This document shows, piece by piece, positions 14,827-28,720 of a stretch of 64,000 nt of DNA. The notes below the pieces were generated by a model. That model made no database searches, had not been told where the DNA came from, and saw nothing but the letters and a program-made list of their open reading frames with translations. The stretch's first letter is position 1, and the number at the start of each line of letters is the position of its first letter. The stretch is from positions 930,001 to 994,000 of the forward strand of contig JAJQJQ010000026.1 in NCBI GenBank assembly GCA_028622995.1, read 5' to 3'. The position numbers were made by a program, and so were the translations under genes. This DNA is from Panagrolaimus kolymaensis (Eukaryota; Nematoda; Chromadorea; Rhabditida; Panagrolaimidae).

Positions 14827-17800
14827 TCAATCGCTATCATCATGAAAATGATTTCCAAGCATTGCAGGATTTAAATCACCGCTACGTTGTCGCAATTTTT
14901 TGTCTTTCATTCGACGATTCTGAAATAATCAAAAATTAAAAAAAAAATTAAAATTGAAGTGTGAAAAACTTACTTGAAACCAAATTTTTACTTGCCTCTC
15001 AGTTAATCCAAGACGTTGAGCAAGTTCCCATCGTTTTTGTTTAGTTACATAACTACTATAAAGAAATTCCTTTTCAAGCTCAACTGTTTGTTGCTTTGCA
15101 TACGGTTTTCGCTTCTTTCGTGAAGAAACCGAACCGGCCCAATCGAGTGAAGCATCTAAAACACAAAATAAATAAATTAAAAATAATTTTAACCTTTTTA
15201 AATTTTATGTTTGTTGTTTGTTAGTTTCAAGGTTCCCCCGCAGTTAGACAACGAGGGACAATGACTACCATATTTTTTAAATTTTATGTCCCTCAAATTT
15301 TTTCTTTTTTTTTCAAAAAAAAATTGTGATGGCGAAAGCTAAATAACAAATTGTTTAATTTGGAAGAAAAGAAAAAATATATGTCTGCCTTCCGCATTTA
15401 TTTCGATCTTCTCTTTTATTTTTACAACTTTATTCTGCGCACATGGTGGCGGTAAATTCAAAATTAAAACAAGCACCAACGAAAGCAGCAGCGGCCTTGT
15501 GGACTTTTATTTTCCTTTTTTCTTTACCAAAACCGTTGCAATCGTGTTTACGCAAGTCGTAAAAGTTTGCAAGGACTCGGAAGCAAATACATACATTTTT
15601 ACATCTGTGTGCCAAATTTTTTAATTTAGATTCTTCCAAAAAATTTAAAAAAAAATCAAGTTTACTAATTACCAAGAAAAAGATATATGTATTTAATTTT
15701 AAACATTCTCACAATAAAGCCCTTTTTGAATCAAAAAATGTCCAAAGAAAAGTAAAAAACATGAAAACCCATTTTTTATTTTTTCAGTTATTTTTTATTT
15801 TGTTTTTGCATTTGCCGCCATCTTGCAAAACAATATTCATACATGCCTTACATTTTCCTAAAGCGGTTTTCTGTTCCTTTTTTACTTTTATCAAAGATGA
15901 GAAAATTATTATGCTAATTACAAATGACTCTCTTATGCAAGCAGGCAAGTTCATGTCTTTGGTATGCAAGAAAGCATGCACATTTTTAAGTTAGTTTTTG
16001 TTAATGCTTTTTTTGTTTCATATTTTTTTCACTCCCATACAGTACAGAAATAAAAAAAAGAGACAGAGAAGAAGAAAAAATGAATAATAAAGTAAGTAAT
16101 AGTTGAAACAAAGCCAGCCAGCCTCGTTTATTTATTTTATTATTTTTTGCGATTTGACTCCGAAAAATAGGTATTACGATCGATTGACTCTACAAAATGT
16201 TAAAGTGGTGGTGGTTCTAGTGAGTTTTAATCGGAGTCATAAAAAATGAGAAAAAGCGTGACGAAAAAAATATATGTATTGACTATTTTCTTCTTCGATT
16301 TTTTTTTTCATTTCAACCCAAGTTTTTTAAAGTATTTTTTGAATGTTTAATTTTTTTATCAGTGCCAAAACTAGCAACAAAAATGCGAGAGTGAAGAGTG
16401 TTTGCGCCGCTGACATAGATGAATAGGTCAAATACGGTAGAGTAATGAATTGATAAGAAGCAAAAATCTCAGCGTAGATTAGATTGAGAGGGTATCGATG
16501 GATTCATCGGTTTCAGTTTAAAAAAATCGAGGCGAATCATTTTTAATAAATATTTTTTTACAATTTTATTTTGTCAAATATCCCTCTTAGAATAAGCTTT
16601 GTCAGAACTTATCAAAATCCAATTAGTCAAATTGAAATATTTTTGGGCATGCCCACGAGAAACAAAAAAAATATATTTCTTTTTTCATTTTGCCTCCCTA
16701 CTCTCAATTTTTTATCGAAGGTGCATAGCTGCTGCATGTCCTTGGGGAAATCGAAAATTGAAAGAAGAAAAAAAATTAAAAGAACACTTGCTACTGGTTG
16801 GTTTTTTTGTCTTGTCGGAGGCAGAGCATTGAAACAAAAAAAAATTATATGTATTTTCACGACCAGCTGGCGTTCTCGTGTTGCTCACAAAAACGAAAGG
16901 TTTACGGTAGCACATCGAACTTTTTTATGAAATGAAAAAAAATACTTGGAAGAAGTAAAGTGAAAAAAATATAAAATAAAGAAGAAAGAATATAAAAATA
17001 TTTTTTTTACCATAAAAAAAATGGCGAACAGTTCTCCCATTAAAAGTGATTTGTGATAGTAGTGATTAGGTAAAAAAACAAGTTAAAAAAAGAGTTGTTT
17101 CGAAAATAAAATACAAAATATATATATCAAATTTCATCATAGGATCAAATAACACCCAAGATAGTACCGTTATTTAGTTAGCAGTTAGTTTTTATAAAAA
17201 AGGAAATAAAAAATATGCGATGGCCATAAAATCGCATTAAGTTTTTTTTATTTTTTGTTTTGGTAGTGATCGGATCGGATCGTCTAACTCTTAATTATAT
17301 GTATTTAGAAAAGTAAAAGAAAAAAAAGAAAAAGAAGGACATTAAATGCCGTAAATAATATAAATATTTTAAGGCCATGAAAGGTCAAAATATTGAACCA
17401 AACCCTTTTAAAAAATATTGAAAAATAATTGGAAACATACCGAAAGTAGAAATATCAACCATTCCAGGCCCATATGGATTTGCACCAAATTGATATGGAG
17501 GATATGGATATGCTGAAGCCCATGGATTTCCTGCTGCCGCTACAGCAGCCAATCCACCAGCATTATATAAATCAGGTTGGCACATGGAATTCATCATATC
17601 AAAAGCTTAAAATTATTTTTGGGACTTATTTACTTTTTAAATAGATGTAAACTTACAATAAGCACCATTTCCTGCAACTGCTTGATTTATAAAACCATTT
17701 CTTGAAAGATTATTATTTCGAGTTGATGATGATTGAGCATCATCTCCTCCTCCTGTCGTAGCATTATGATTATTATTAGATGATTCAGTTGAAGTACCCG

Positions 17801-18946
17801 CTACTGAAGTTGATGAATCTCCTCCACCACCAGTTGCAGCAGCAGCGACAGCAGCGGAAGATGCAGACCTTGAAGATGTTGTGGCTGCTGCATGTCCTGT
17901 CTCAGCAGTGGACGTAGAAATATTGTTTGCATTAGAAGAATTGGTGTTTGCTGTACCTCCTCTGTTATTATGGGAAGGAGTAGAGGATGGAGATGATAAA
18001 GCTGCAACACCATTATGATGTTGATGATGACCATGGCCATTGTTGGCAGAAGCGGCAGCAGCTACGGCTGCAGCGGAAGCCATCATTTGACGTTGTTGTT
18101 GAAATGCTTGCCAATCATATCCCCCATAATTTCCATATGTATGATGTGACATCATCGAGGTGTTAAACATTTGAGGGTTATTGAGGCCATTATAACTGAA
18201 ATAAAAATAAAATAAAAATAATAAAAAGCGCGTAAAAGTTATTTTTATGGTTTTATGAATGTATTTAGTCGTAGTCGAGGGCTTTAAAAGGAAAATAAAA
18301 GAATAAAATAAAATTGTAAAATAAAAATAAAATATAAATATAAAAACTTACGCCGCAGTTAGAGAATCGGGTGGTGACGAGCGGTCTGATCCTCCACTTC
18401 CAGTCATTACTGAAGGTTTGATATCTGCGTCTAATGTGTTGTTGTTGCTGCCTATAAATTGTAAGAATAAGGTAACACGTAAATATTTTTTTTTTCCTTT
18501 TTTTCATTACCGTCAGACGATGGAGTCGTCGCAATATTGGTGGTAGTGGTTGTGGGAGCAAATGATTGCGCGTTGGGCCAAAATGAGCTCATTGGTTGTT
18601 TGCAATATTGTTGTTGCGCCTTTGTTGCTGCTGCCATCGCTGCTGCTGCCGCTGTTGCACTATCCATTCCCGTATTTCCTGTCATAGCTGCGGTGGCCCA
18701 TGGATTATTAAAAGGATTCAAAGCTGATGCAGCCGCGGCATTCATATTTTGACAATTTTGGGTTGCAGCTAATTTAGCTATATCACTGTTATTTCCATTA
18801 TTGCTATGACCTGATGAAGCAGAAGTTCCATGAAGTTGATTAACTCCACTATTTTCCATTGCTGCTGCAACTGCGGCTGCATTAAATGAAGGATTTCCGC
18901 CGCCCATCATATGTGAGCCATTCATCATATTTACCACCGAGATCAT
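14827..18946 (-). CDS. nob-1: Posterior (Abd-B class) Hox protein, nob-1/php-3 type
   Basis: Homeodomain transcription factor of the nematode nob-1/php-3 group, acting in the nucleus in posterior patterning. Exons on the minus strand: 18511-18946, 18352-18451, 17657-18195, 17441-17605, 14974-15155, 14827-14919. They total 1515 nt, or 504 aa, in one frame. The first 410 residues are Ala-, Asn-, Ser-, Thr- and His-rich, with Ala runs and Tyr/Trp-containing patches ([28 protein letters not shown]). The homeodomain is about residues 424-483. It starts [19 protein letters not shown], includes [20 protein letters not shown], and ends [11 protein letters not shown]. An intron splits it directly after Gln50 (WFQ|NRRM). 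A 2.3-kb intron precedes the homeobox. RKKRKPY and RRMKDKK favour nob-1/php-3 over egl-5. It is longer than the roughly 250-aa Caenorhabditis proteins I recall. The ATG is the first in the open exon; an additional 5' UTR exon is possible. Confidence 0.9.
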
Positions 18947-20445
18947 AGCATTAATTTAGAAGCAAATAAAAATTAAGGTAGAATAGATTTAAGGAAAAAA
19001 TATTGAGAAAGAATAATAATATTTTAATATTTTTTTTGATTTTAAGTAATTTGTAACAACAGCGAATCAAAAGATAAAGAATAACAAATAGTTGCCTGCC
19101 TACAAAAATGATTGAGTGTGAGAGATAGAAAAAATTATTTTTACTTTAAGAAAAAAAAACTTTTCTTCATTTTAGATTACTGTAACGCGCAACAAACGAG
19201 AAAAAAAGAGAAAGAAAAATGTTTCTGTCGTGCATTTGGGTGACAACTAACTAGTATAAAAATAACATATAGTGCTGTCGATGCAATGGACTAATTTGTT
19301 CTTACCGTAACGAGGTCACAATTTTTCTTTTTTTTGTTTAGTTTCAATTTTCTCAACAAAAAAAGAGTTTAAAAAACTTTTTTTCTGTGCTTTTTGCTTT
19401 TTGTTTTGTTTTTTTGCTACCTTTTTTTGTTTCAACTCTTTTTTACAAGGTATTATTTCTTAGCTAATAAAAAGTATTATAGTTGAGAATTTATTGGCGA
19501 TATTAAAATAAATATAAAAAATTCCTTTAATGAAGCTACCTCTTCTTTTTCTTTTAAATTTGGCCATAACCATTTTAAAGAAAGGAAGAAAAAGAAGTAA
19601 AAAAATAAAGGGTAAATAAAAATGAAAGCATGAAATAAAAAAGCGTAATAAAATCAAATCAGTCATTTGGGGCATCCATTCTCTCCTTGTTTTAATTTTT
19701 TTTTTAAAGAAAGAAAGAAGGCTTCTTCTTCCCTTTCAGGGCGTTAAATTAATGCAATGATAATTTTTTTTACCGATTATCACACACTTTGTGTTGTAGC
19801 TGATACATAATCAATCATGGTTTTAAAGCTTGCTTTTCATTTTTATGCATTTTAAAGTTATTTTAATGGAATTCAAAAAAAAAAATAATAGGAAGCATTA
19901 ATCTTTTTTACAATTGGGGATTTACGGAAGTGGCTCTAAACGTTGGATCAGAAACATGTAATTTTGTAATTTTTAAAGCTAATGGAAGCGACAATGAAAA
20001 AAATTATATTATGGCTATCACCTTTTTTATTTAAAGCCTTTTTTAATTGTGGTTTTTGGACCTCCGCGCTTTCGATCGCTATTTTCTTTTTTAACAATCA
20101 TTCATTAAATCATAAATTTCACAAATAACAAAAATCGACGACGATTAAAAAGTTATATAGAGGGAAAAGAGCTTCTAAAAAGGTGTATCATCATCGATAG
20201 TTAAAAAATTTTTAGTGCCAATCAAAAAAAAGGAAAAGGAAAGTTAATGATTACAAACAACGGAAAATAATAAAAAGTTTAGTTTTGTGGTTAATGATTA
20301 TTTTGAATGATGAATGAAAGGAAAAGCAAGAAATAATAAAAATATTTTATAACGCAAAAGAGAGTCATTTTCAGAATATTTTATTTTAACAATCGGTTTC
20401 GCGCCATCAAAAAAAGCTAGCAGCCATCGTCGTTAAGTTAACGGA

Positions 20446-20493
<48 letters not shown>

Positions 20494-23400
20494 AATAACG
20501 GAAGAAGGAATTGTAAACTTTTGATGTGCATGCTTTCTAAGTAAATATGCTTTTCTTTTAACACGATCATCAAAAATGTTAAAGGGCTAGGAAGACAACG
20601 ACGACAAAACAAACGAAAAATTTTAAGGCATGAAAAAGGCAGTTTCAAAAGTCATGAAATGTATGTTTTAGAAGCAAGCTACCCTTCCACCAACAATAAC
20701 AGCAACTTCAGCAATAGCATCCAACTACAATGACAACGACGACGACGACAAAGACTAGGAGAGAAAAAGAAAAAAAAAGTCAAGCTCAAAAACACAACAG
20801 CGGCGATATTATTTCTAAAAAAGCCCTTTCTTTCACACAGAAAAAAATGGGCGGTTCATTTACAGTAAAATGAAAAGGAAAGAATCCAATGAGAGAGATA
20901 GCGAGCTGCGACAACGCATTTTTTTTTGTTTTGAAGGGGAGTAAAAAGGGACAAGCCGCTGTGTTGCAGCAGCTCACTATCACTAAACTAAAAAAAGGGA
21001 AGACAAAACGAAACGCATAGAATCTTTCTTCCTCTCCCTCTTATTTTTTCCGGACTTTGCCGTCGGCGGTTTTTTTTCATCTTCATCTTTGACTCTGATG
21101 ATGATGAAAACACATTCTTGCTTTTTTGTTAAATCGAGCTTATGTAGTTTAAAAATAAATTGCTTTTCATATTTTTTTTAGTAAAACGGTAACACCAGCT
21201 TGGTGCCTTTTCTCGAGAAACAAAAAACACAGCTTCTTTAGTTTTTACTCTTTTTTTAGTTTTGGGGTCATCGGTTTACGTTAACTGCTTTTTTTTAAAT
21301 TTTATAATCAGATTATTTTTTGTTTTGAAAAATAAAATAAAAGACCGTACCTGAAAATTAGGAAGAGAGTATAGTGTTTCTGGTAACTGTTGGTTTTTAC
21401 ATCGCTGGCCTTGGGCGTATTCACAAATTGAAGGGTTTGTGATTCAGGGAGAATAAAAATAAAATACTTTTTGCGACGACAAAGTCATAAAAATTTTCAA
21501 AAAAAAAATGGGAGAGAGGAGAATCGAATCAAAATCAGCAAATACAATGTTATTTCTTTATTTATTTAAAAAAAGAGTGAGTTTCAAAAAAATAATATTT
21601 TGTTAGTTACTTGTTTTACATTCTCTCAATTGCAATAATTTTCTCTTTTTTTCTTTTTTGAGTCTCTCTTGATCGAACTTGACCGCACCGCCAGGTTTTT
21701 TTCCTTCTACCTTCTCTCTTACAAAGGTGTGAGAAAAACTGCGGCATTTGCATATATACCAAAAAAAAGTTTTTTTTGGCACAATTTTGTCATTTCACCG
21801 CACCTAATCAATCAAGCTATCTTTTCCTTTTTTTAAGAACTCGGCAAACCTTTTTAAGGGCATAACAATGACCTGGCAAAAAAAATGATACTCTTCTTTT
21901 CCTTCTCTTTTCTTTTTTTCCAAACTTTTTACGCCTTTTTTCCTTTCGTATTTTTAATTTTTAAACAATCTAATTCGACATCGTAATTAATGCCATTATT
22001 AAGATTTGAGGTTGGCTAGATCGGGCAAAAAAAAAATCATTTTATTTATCCTTGCTTTTTTCTTCTTCTTGCAATTGGAAGAATAAGTAAGAGAGAAGAG
22101 GCATCAGAGTATTGAAAGAATATTTTTTGATTTATTTAGATGCATTAAGCAATAATATGAATCAATGCTTTAAGCTACAGCTATAACAGCATTAATTAAG
22201 TGTTCGTTTTAATGATGAGCAACCTAGCATTTTTTTGAATATTTTTTTGAGAAGATTTATGATGCCCTGGAAAAAAAGTAAAAATATTTATGTCTGCTTC
22301 AAGTTGATTTATTTTTTGCTTCTCTTGATTTTTAGTTTTCGCACAATAAAAATAACATTTTTTGGTTTTCATTTTTCAGAAGCATTTTACACAAAACTTT
22401 CAATATTAAATATATTTTTTTCACAACAGATGACTTCTTCTTCTTTTTTTCTTTTTTTTTATAAATCAAAGAAGCGGTACCGGAAGAAAAACAAGGAGAG
22501 GCAAAATCAAAAGAGTCAATGTCGTCAGGTTTACGAACTGTTGATTGTGTTTTACAACTTCTGCTTTTTATGATTTTCTCATTCGGTAAACTAACTAACT
22601 CAATGACTGCGGTTTTTGTTTTGACAAATTGAGTGATGAAAAGATAGAAAACATACATACACCAAAAAAACAAATCTTTAATTGGAACATTTCCGATTTG
22701 AATATTTACTTTTTTTTAAATCATCAAAATCAATGGCAAATATTTTTTTATGATAAATTTATTTCTCTTTTTTTTCTCAGTGGTGTTATTATGTCACAAA
22801 TTTTGTTGATGCATTTTTTCATTTTTTAATGTTATCAACTTTCGCGCTTTTTCAATGGAGTTTTGATTTTTTACAAGTAGGTACAAAAAAAGCCGCCGAA
22901 AAATTGATTTGAACTTGCCGAGGGGAAAAAAATGAGTTAAAGGCGTGATAAGACTCTTGTTGTTTGTTACGTTGTCGTTAGTTGTTAACTTAACACACAC
23001 GCTTCCGCAAATAGAAGAATCGAAAAAAAGGTACACATCTGGGGACAAAGTTGAATTATTTTTTTAAAGGGATTGTTTGTACTTTTTTTATTTCTTCAAA
23101 AGTAGAGAAGAAGCATTGCAAAAAAGAGAATTGAAACATATGTGTATTTTTCCATGTGAAACTTTGTTGGAGAATAAAAATCTTTGATACCGTAATCATC
23201 AAAAAAGATAGGCAAGGGAAAAAAATGTGTGGCTATGAGTTGATTACCAGACGACGGAGGTCGTCTTCGTCGTCAGCAACAAAATAGAAGGAGAAGAAAA
23301 TCCTTTGTAAAAACATCAACCACCGCTTTGCTTTGCCTTCTTTGCTAAAAACTCTAAAAAAATTTTATTGCACATAACTTGGCAATCCAGCTCCTTTTTT

Positions 23401-25320
23401 TCTTTTTGAATTTTGCCGCTTTCAAAGTTTTGTTTGAGAAACAAAACGAAAAAAAAGATGGAAGGGAGAATTGACTCCAATTAAGACAACTAAGAACGAA
23501 GGACATTGAACATTTTTTTGATAGTATAATTCAAAAAAATTCGCGGCGACGACTCAATAACTCATGCTTAAATCATTTTATTATACCTTTTTGTTCTTTT
23601 AACTTTTTTTTGCTGGTTGTTTTGCCAACAATATTATATAATAATGTGCTAATTCCTTCTTTCTTAAAGAGACCACTCACTCATCTTTTTTTCTTTCGAA
23701 AAAGAAGAATGAATCCTTGTCACACCTTTCAAGGAAAGTTTTTTTCCTTCATTTTTCTATGCCCATTTGCTTTTTCAATTCTCCTCTTTTCTCCACCTTG
23801 TCGGTAACATCAAAAGCAGGCAGGCAGGAGAAAAAATTTTTTATTTTATCGGGTAATCGTTCTTCCACAAAAGATGAAAGAAAAAAATATATGCTTCTCC
23901 TCGCTTTATCATTGCTTGTTATATATTTTATTCCGGGAATGTGCAAAATTGGCTTATCTCACCTGCCTTGCTTTTCTTTTTAGCAGCTCCATTTACTTTA
24001 ACCATATTAAATTTATTTGGCTTGAATCAAAAAATTGGAGAATGAAAAAAAAACAAAGATTCAGCTCAATATTCTTCAACCACATTTTTTGTTTCTTCCT
24101 TCAATATTTTTTTATTACGGTAGCACATTTTTTCCCTCTGCGATGAAGAAAAAGAAAGGGAAGCGACACAGATGAAGGAAGACACACCTGCGCATAGAAA
24201 AGTGGCGACGGCGGTAGCGGGTATATCGCTTTCATTTTTGATTAAACGTGATAGATCGGTAGATAACGATGGAAGACCGTTTTTTAAATAAACTTTATAC
24301 AATTATGGGAATAAAAAAAGAAAAGAAATCAAAACAATGAAAGAAAGGAAGCAGCTTTGATGAGAGATTAAAGCAGTTATAAAACAAAATAATGAAAGAC
24401 GAAAGAAAGAAAAAATACAAAATCATTATAATTTTCAATTAATGAAAGGAAAAGAAAAGTTTGGGATTCAAATAAAAGCAAAAAAGAGGAAGAAGATTTT
24501 TCGAAGAAAATTAAAAAAATAAAAGAAAGCATATGGTCATTTTGCTGCGGTGCTAAAATCAACTAAAAGGGATACCGCCGCCGCTGGTTAAAAGACGAGA
24601 AACAACAAAAAATAAAAAATAAAAAAAAACAATTTTCCCAGAGACTGTAAAACAAATTGAAGCATCTGTATTTTGAATACAGAAAAAAAGTCATAAAAAC
24701 AAGAGAGAGAAGAAAAAGAAAAATAGTAACTAACTAAATTTAAGATTATCTTTAAAATTCAAATTTCATGTACCCAAGAAAAAATATTTAGGTTTTCATT
24801 TCTTTGTTTTTTTTTTGTTTTTTTGGAATGAAACCATTAATGCATAATTTATGAAGCTTTTTTTATTTCTCTCAAACATTGGTTGTTGCTTCATTTGTTC
24901 CAATTTTTTCTCGTCTCTATAATTTTTTTGTTTCGTTTTTTGTTTTTTGGGCTATTTCATCATCATTTTTTTTTCTTCCACCCTCTCTTCCTAAACATTT
25001 TTTATTTTTGCTTCAATAATTCCCAGTTTTTTAAAGCACATCCATGAATATGTATGTTTTTTTAAAAAAAAGCAGGCATTATCCTTGCTTTCAACCTTTG
25101 CTTTCTTCCAATTTTTTACATATGTTTTTCGCTTGCTTCAAGAATTCACTATAGCAGCAAGAAAAGGAGCGCCTGGCAACAGAAAATAACTTTTAGCGCT
25201 AAATGGAGAAATTGTGGCTAAAATTTTTAAAATGGACAAAATACTTAAAAAGTCAAGAACGATTTTTGTTTTTGTTGTCAACTATTTGTAATCTTGCTTG
25301 TCGTTGTTGTTCTAAAAAAG
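18947..25320. other. 6.4-kb gene-poor region upstream of the Hox gene
   Basis: No coding exon could be supported. On the minus strand there are donor-like sites at about 19305 (TTACG|GTAAGA) and 21350 (TTTTCAG|GTACGG), which could close 5' UTR exons of the Hox gene. The region shows pyrimidine tracts and the GAC microsatellite listed separately. Its size is compatible with distal regulatory sequence of a developmental gene, but no specific element is identified. Confidence 0.5.
20446..20493. repeat. (GAC)16 trinucleotide microsatellite
   Basis: Sixteen uninterrupted GAC units, about 48 bp, lie in non-coding DNA upstream of the Hox gene. Shorter GAC clusters occur nearby at about 20595 and 20735. 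They are likely to be length-polymorphic. Confidence 0.97.
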
Positions 25321-28300
25321 ATGTCATCCGATTCGGGAGAAAGTATTATTGTTGCCGTTCGAGTTCGGCCATTTAATGATCGAGAAACAGGTCGAGATGC
25401 TAAACTTATTATTACTATGCCTGATGGCAAATCAACTTCCATTGGGTAGTTTTCTTGACTTTAATTTTTAAAAACATTTACATTAATAAAAATATGTTTT
25501 AGTGATCCAAATGCCCCAAATGAAGAACCAAAATGGTTTACGTTTGATTATAGTTATTGGTCGCATGATGGGTTTAAAGCTTCAAACAGTGGATACCTCA
25601 CAGCTGCATCAGGTTCAAATTATGCAGATCAAGTAATTTTTTAAACCAAAACCCTTTTTAAAAAATTGATAGAGTTTTAACTTTAGAAACGCGTTTTTGA
25701 AGATCTCGGTAAAGGAGTCCTTGATAATGCTTGGAATGGCTATAATTGTTCTTTATTTGCTTATGGTCAAACAGGAAGTGGAAAAAGTTATTCCATTGTT
25801 GGAAATAAAAAGAATAAAGGTATCATTCCACTTGTTTGTGAAGAATTATTTATTCGAATTGAAAATAGTAAATCAGCCAAAGATATTGAATATCAAGTAA
25901 TTTTCTTTTTAAACTTTAGCAATTTTTAGTTAGGCATTTTTTTAGGTTTCAATTTCGATGCTTGAAATTTATTGTGAACGAGTCAGAGATTTATTGAGTT
26001 CCAAAGCTCCGCCAAAAGGTGGATTAAAAGTCAGAGAACATCCAAAAAGTGGATTTTATGGTACTAAAAAATCTTTAAATAATTTAATAAAATAATATGT
26101 TTTTTAGTGGAAGATTTGACCAATACACCGGTGAGTTCCTATAAAGAAATAGAAAAGAAAGTTAATGAAGGAACTAAAAATCGTACCATTGCTGCAACAA
26201 ATATGAATGCAACAAGTTCTCGGTATTATAAATTTATGATATAAAAAAATATTAAATACGGAATTATTTTTAGAGCTCATACAATTGTTAAAATACAATT
26301 TATACAAAAAATTCCTAAAGCTGGAGGAGGCACAACAACAAAATCATCAGAGATTAACTTGGTTGATCTTGCTGGAAGGTAAACTAAATTCTAGCCAAAG
26401 AAGTAGCGCTAAAAGTGACTTTTTAGTGAACGGCAAAAAGATGCAGGATCTGAGGGTGATCGACTCAAAGAAGGAATAGTCATCAATAAATCTCTTTCAA
26501 CTTTGGGAAGAGTTATTAAGGCTTTACATGAGCAACAAAGTGCAAAGAAAAAAAGCAGTGTTCAAGTGCCATATCGAGATTCAGTTCTTACCTCATTGCT
26601 AAAAAACGCTTTGGGTGGAAATAGTAAAACAATAATGGTTTGTGTCAACAACAAAAAAATCAATAAAAAACAATATTTTTATTATTTTTATTTTTTTTAG
26701 ATAGCTGCGATTTCTCCGGCAGATATAAATTATGAAGAATCATTATCCACTTTGCGCTTTGCAGATCGAGTTAAAAGTATTAAAACTAAAGCTGTGGTTA
26801 ATGAATCTGCAACTGAGCGAATGATTCGAGAGTTGAAAGAAGAAAATGCCCGTTTACAAGAGCTTATAAGACGCGGAGGTGTGAATGGAGCTTCAGTAAA
26901 TAATGAAGAAATGGACACTTTAAAGCATCAATTAGAAGAAAATCAAAAAGAAATGGAAAAATTAGAACAAACTTGGCAGCAACGTTTAGCAGAGGAACGA
27001 AAAAAAGTAAGGCAAAAATGAAGAAGAAAAAAAAGTTTTTATAAAATATTTTTTTAGCGCGATTCGGTTTCCGAAGACAAATCTGAAAGTGATAAAAAGC
27101 GTAGAGAAATCCCACATCTTTGGAATCTCAATGAAGATCCAGCTTTAACCGATATGATCGTTCACTTTATTGCCAGTGGAGATAATGTCGTTGGTATGCA
27201 AGTTTTTACAATAATATTTTTTTCAATAATAAATTTAAGGTAATGGAAATGTTACAACACCCAAAATTCTTCTTAAAGGTATGAGCATCCAACCCGAGCA
27301 TGCTTGTATCTCAAATAAAGATAATAAAACTGTTACAATTATTCCATATTCTGGAGCTGAAATTCTTGTAAACGGCCAACAAATTTCTCAAGTAACAGAA
27401 TTGCAACAAAATGATCGAATTTTATTTGGTGGAAATCATTTATATGTTTTTACAAATCCAAAGAAAAAAGGTGCAAAAACGAGTGAGCAAATTACTTATG
27501 ACATGGCTCAAAAAGAAATAGCTAAAACTGTTGGAATTGCTGCAATGGGTGGTAATGGAAAGAGATCAACATCAGATTTAATTTTGGAAGAAGATTTAAT
27601 TAAAATTTTGCCTGATGTTCATCGAGCAAATTCCATGGCTAAAGAGCTTAAAAAACCAGTAAAGTTTGAAATTATTTTAAATGCTCCCGAAACTCGTGGA
27701 TTAACTGAAGGCTTAACCGAAGTTTGTTTATTCCCTAAAAAGTTGAGCTTTTAAAAATGCTTTTTAGATATTTGTTAAAGTCCATAATACTGCTGAAGAT
27801 ACAACATTTATGTGGGATAAAAATCGATTCACAAATCGATATTATGGTATGCAAGAAATGTATCAAAATTATGTGGATGGTGACGCAGAATATAATCTAC
27901 CACCTGAAAGAGATCCATTTTATGAGCCACCTGATAGTTCCATAATTCTTGGACATTCGATTATGTTTCTTCAAAGTTTGGCTTACATGATCGAAGTCGA
28001 AGAACAACTTTCAATTGTTGATTTTAATGGAATGGATTTAGGAAGGCTGAGCGTTTTATTAGTGCCATGTTCTTCCTCAGGCAAAGAAATTCTTGGAGAA
28101 TATATTGAAACTCCGGATGAATTGTTGAGTAAAAATTTGGGAATTAAAATTAAAATATTAGCTGCGATGGGATTGCCACGAAGGATAGATAAATCATGGT
28201 GTACATATAAATTTTATAATCACGATGAAGCTTCCACAAATAAAATATCTGGAAATAATCCAAATTATTCGCATGAAAATGTTATTACTTTTAAACCAGT

Positions 28301-28720
28301 TACTAAAGATGTGAGTAAAAAAATATTATTTTTAAAAGAGTTATTGGATTTTAATAAATTTTAGTTGATAGCATATTTATCAAATGGCGTCCTTACTTTC
28401 ACAATTTGGGCAACTCAAAAAGTTAAAGAAGGTCGACCAGTTGGAGCTGCTGGAATTGCAGCAGTTAACAAACATGCAGCAAGGAAATCATCTCTGCCTC
28501 CAGCTTCTACGACCGCCACACAAGAGCCAATAAAAAGGCCATCAAAGAAAAAGTTCGTTTTACTTCCAAAATAGATCTTTTTTGAGATATTTTTTTTAGG
28601 AAACCTAAAACAACTGAAAGTAATGGAAGCGATGGCTCCGGTTTAAAGCCAAAACGCAAAAGTGTTAAAGGAAAGAAAAGTGCTACCACCTCAACATCGA
28701 AATCAGCAGCAAAGAGTTGA
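25321..28720 (+). CDS. klp-6: Kinesin-3 family motor, KLP-6/KIF28 type
   Basis: Plus-end microtubule motor of the KLP-6/KIF28 branch of kinesin-3, known in C. elegans for ciliary localisation of polycystins in male sensory neurons. Exons: 25321-25445, 25503-25632, 25687-25896, 25946-26060, 26108-26222, 26274-26378, 26427-26637, 26701-27006, 27058-27193, 27240-27721, 27768-28310, 28365-28552, 28600-28720. They total 2787 nt, or 928 aa, essentially the length I recall for C. elegans KLP-6. The motor domain is about 1-350, with P-loop GQTGSGKS (112-119), switch I NATSSRAH (about 227-234) and switch II DLAGSE (about 265-270). A neck/coiled-coil Glu/Lys-rich stretch is at about 365-440. An FHA-like domain is at about 495-555 ([24 protein letters not shown]). 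A conserved C-terminal region follows ([20 protein letters not shown]) with a basic Ser/Lys tail. All catalytic motifs are intact. Confidence 0.93.

Noticed and set aside
17801..18040. ORF rich in His, Leu and Gln ([11 protein letters not shown]) within Hox exon 3
   Set aside because: Out-of-frame shadow of the verified exon 17657-18195.
22235..24302. Several Phe/Lys-rich ORFs of 60-113 codons
   Set aside because: Products of T/A homopolymer-rich DNA with no domain pattern and no consistent splice sites.
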